Assembly: GCA_964388275.1 (NCBI GenBank) | Contig: CAYLZD010000093.1 | Coordinates: 1 to 6,001 of the forward strand | DNA length: 6,001 bases | Origin: JARYLZ01 sp964388275 | GTDB taxonomy: Bacteria; Bacteroidota; Ignavibacteria; SZUA-365 | Direction: 5' to 3' | In this document: piece after piece, positions 5,125 through 6,001 of the stretch | Numbering within the stretch: the stretch's first letter is position 1 | Layout of the letters: each line of letters opens with the position of its first letter | Translations under genes and position numbers: made by a program | Notes under the pieces: generated by a model | Seen by the model: the letters and a program-made list of their open reading frames with translations, nothing else | What the model was told of the DNA's origin: nothing | Database searches by the model: none

Positions 5125-5566
5125 TAAATGTTATAATTTAGCCGCATTCGTGCAGCGCCTCGTTTTTCAGTGCAGGGTTGCCCAAAGCGCGCGGGAACGG
5201 AGGCGATTCGGAAATAAAGCAAGCCGGTTCGGATGCCGGATAAAGCAGCCGCGAAAATCCGCCGTCGGCGCCGGCAGCGCATCGAAACGGGGTTTGCCAT
5301 TATCGGAGTTTGTCGTTATTTTCCGCGCAATATCCGCCGGAGGCCGGAAGTTCGTTTGAAAAGCATCTCAACTACGCAGAGCGCCGGGCGTGAGCCGGAT
5401 GCCATTTTAAACGGCGGCAGGGCGGCTTGCCTGGAAGCCGCGTACAACGAGTCGCAAGGGTCAAGTAATCTTTCGCGGGGTATCCCAGGGTGTTTTATTT
5501 GGACAGAAGCGAGGAAACGCGCAACTTATGTGGGTCAGTCTGATTATCGCTAGAGCGAGACAACAA
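5125..5566. other. Gene-poor stretch between the array and the TfoX-like gene
   Basis: Apart from the extended -10 element I found no gene, tRNA or terminator that I can support. A 106-residue plus-strand frame (5233-5553) begins MPDKAAAKIRRRRRQR and shows no family motif, no ribosome binding site and an erratic composition; it is probably chance. GC-rich short palindromes occur (for example CCGG at 5227-5230 and 5239-5242, and GGGTATCCC at 5478-5486), but none is followed by a T run. The stretch could be a long leader or a non-coding RNA if the upstream promoter is active. Confidence 0.5.
5129..5137 (+). promoter_or_regulatory. Extended -10 promoter candidate at the right edge of the array
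   Basis: TGTTATAAT is a perfect extended -10 (TG-N-TATAAT) five bases after the last 22-bp unit. It sits in the only AT-rich patch for several hundred bases. No good -35 is present at 16-18 bases, but extended -10 promoters tolerate that. A transcript would start near 5144 and run rightward over the gene-poor stretch toward the TfoX-like gene at 5567, leaving a leader of about 420 bases. Confidence 0.45.
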
Positions 5567-5878
5567 ATGAAAGCGGATAGTTTACAAGCTTTGACGGACA
5601 TGCCGAATGTCGGGCGCGAAGTCGCCGGGCTTCTGTCACGCGCCGGCATCAGAACGCCGGAGGACCTGATACGTTTGGGCGCGGTCGAAGCCGCCATAAG
5701 GATCCGGGAGATCCGGCCGGAGAATCCGCCTTGTCGCAGCATGGTTGCCGGACTGCATGGCGCTATTTGCGGCGTTCGCTGGCACACGATCCCGAAGGCG
5801 GAGCGAGAGGCTCTGTGGAAGGAATACGAGGCTCGAAGCGGCGCCGGCGCGGCCCGCGCGGGGTCGGCGCGCCCGTGA
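5567..5878 (+). CDS. Stand-alone TfoX/Sxy C-terminal-domain protein
   Basis: A complete 103-residue protein made almost entirely of the TfoX C-terminal domain (helix-hairpin-helix-like). Landmarks are L-x(2)-MPNVGREVAGLLSRAGI (9-28), RTPEDLIRLGAVEA (29-42), and the second half CRSMVAGLHGAICGVRWHTIP (56-76), followed by a helix ending KEYEAR. In TfoX/Sxy regulators this domain follows an N-terminal domain, and Sxy activates competence genes with CRP. The N-terminal domain is absent here, so competence regulation should not be assumed. Stand-alone versions are common small proteins and may bind DNA or a partner. The last 14 residues are G/A/R-rich and look like an added tail. The ATG at 5567 is chosen because homology starts within nine residues. 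An in-frame ATG at 5528 adds 13 hydrophobic/basic residues, with GAGGA 12 bases upstream, and remains possible. It is the only recognisable gene right of the 22-bp array. Confidence 0.85.
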   Translation: MKADSLQALTDMPNVGREVAGLLSRAGIRTPEDLIRLGAVEAAIRIREIRPENPPCRSMVAGLHGAICGVRWHTIPKAEREALWKEYEARSGAGAARAGSARP

Positions 5879-5930
5879 GGGGCGGAGTCAGCTGTCACGG
5901 GGATTAGAGAGCGGAGATTTGCACAGGGAG

Positions 5931-6001
5931 GAGCGGAGGAGCGGAAGAGCGGAGGAGCGGAAGAGCGGAGGAGCGGAAGAGCGGAGGAGCGGAGGAGCGG
6001 A
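5931..6001. repeat. Octamer tandem repeat GAGCGGAR, about nine units, continuing past the edge
   Basis: Nearly perfect 8-bp units, GAGCGGAG and GAGCGGAA, alternate over most of the stretch (16-bp dimer). The last units are all GAGCGGAG, and the array is cut by the window end. It starts about 50 bp after the stop of the TfoX-like gene, preceded by GCACAGGGAG. That word parallels the GCACAGAGAG next to the four-unit copy at 4026-4057, confirming a shared repeat family. Length variation between strains is likely for such a perfect microsatellite. Confidence 0.9.

Noticed and set aside
5226..5242. CCGGTTCGGATGCCGG as a tRNA T-arm
   Set aside because: The stem is 4 bp with an 8-base loop, and no acceptor, anticodon or D arm can be built around it.
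4458..5359. Many overlapping 79-180-residue frames on both strands through the 22-bp array, with cysteine/arginine/serine-rich repeating translations
   Set aside because: The 22-bp consensus has no stop codon in any plus-strand frame, and minus frames are long too, so long frames are automatic. Unit-length changes of one to three bases shift the frame without any sign of selection, and no frame has a convincing ribosome binding site.
5461..5898. 145-residue minus frame
   Set aside because: It is antisense to the TfoX-like gene, with no motif and no ribosome binding site.

Overview
The window looks like a high-GC environmental bacterium. The taxonomic signal is weak. A FlgD/type IX-like C-terminal sorting tail, a secreted protein with a regulatory-like N-terminus, a fused formiminotransferase-cyclodeaminase and a stand-alone TfoX C-terminal-domain protein together suggest the FCB superphylum or a similar candidate phylum. 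The intergenic DNA is rich in short purine/pyrimidine words and octamer repeats, of the kind I recall from assembled environmental genomes. This is inference, not a classification.

Left part (1-770). A secreted-protein gene runs off the left edge on the minus strand, with its own ribosome binding site and a candidate promoter. Upstream of it is what looks like the remnant of a sorted protein's C-terminal tail (305-494, minus). A 17-bp perfect inverted repeat (477-493 / 571-587) sits across its start, and a possible 48-residue plus-strand ORF (539-685) overlaps the right arm.

Middle part (768-3924). Two solid metabolic genes lie on the minus strand and are probably co-transcribed. First comes a 540-residue bifunctional glutamate formimidoyltransferase / formimidoyl-tetrahydrofolate cyclodeaminase (histidine degradation and one-carbon folate supply). 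Then, 70 bp downstream, comes a 487-residue class V aminotransferase of the cysteine-desulfurase-like type, with an intact PLP lysine and active-site cysteine. No other histidine-utilisation gene is visible.

Right part (3925-6001). This is mostly non-coding and rich in repeats. It starts with a purine-rich octamer repeat (GAGCGGRG), followed by a mosaic of short words and polypyrimidine tracts. Next is a degenerate tandem array with a 22-bp period (about 26 units at 4561-5124, fading upstream to about 4492). The array has an internal 10-12-bp half-repeat and a 44-bp higher-order alternation. It is preceded by a palindrome-overlapped promoter candidate and ends at an extended -10 promoter candidate. 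After about 440 bp without a recognisable gene comes a small TfoX C-terminal-domain gene (5567-5878, plus). The window closes in a second, longer copy of the GAGCGGAG octamer array, which continues past the edge.

The 22-bp array is the most unusual structure here. All the overlapping reading frames inside it are explained by its consensus having no stop codon in the frames checked, so I treat it as non-coding.
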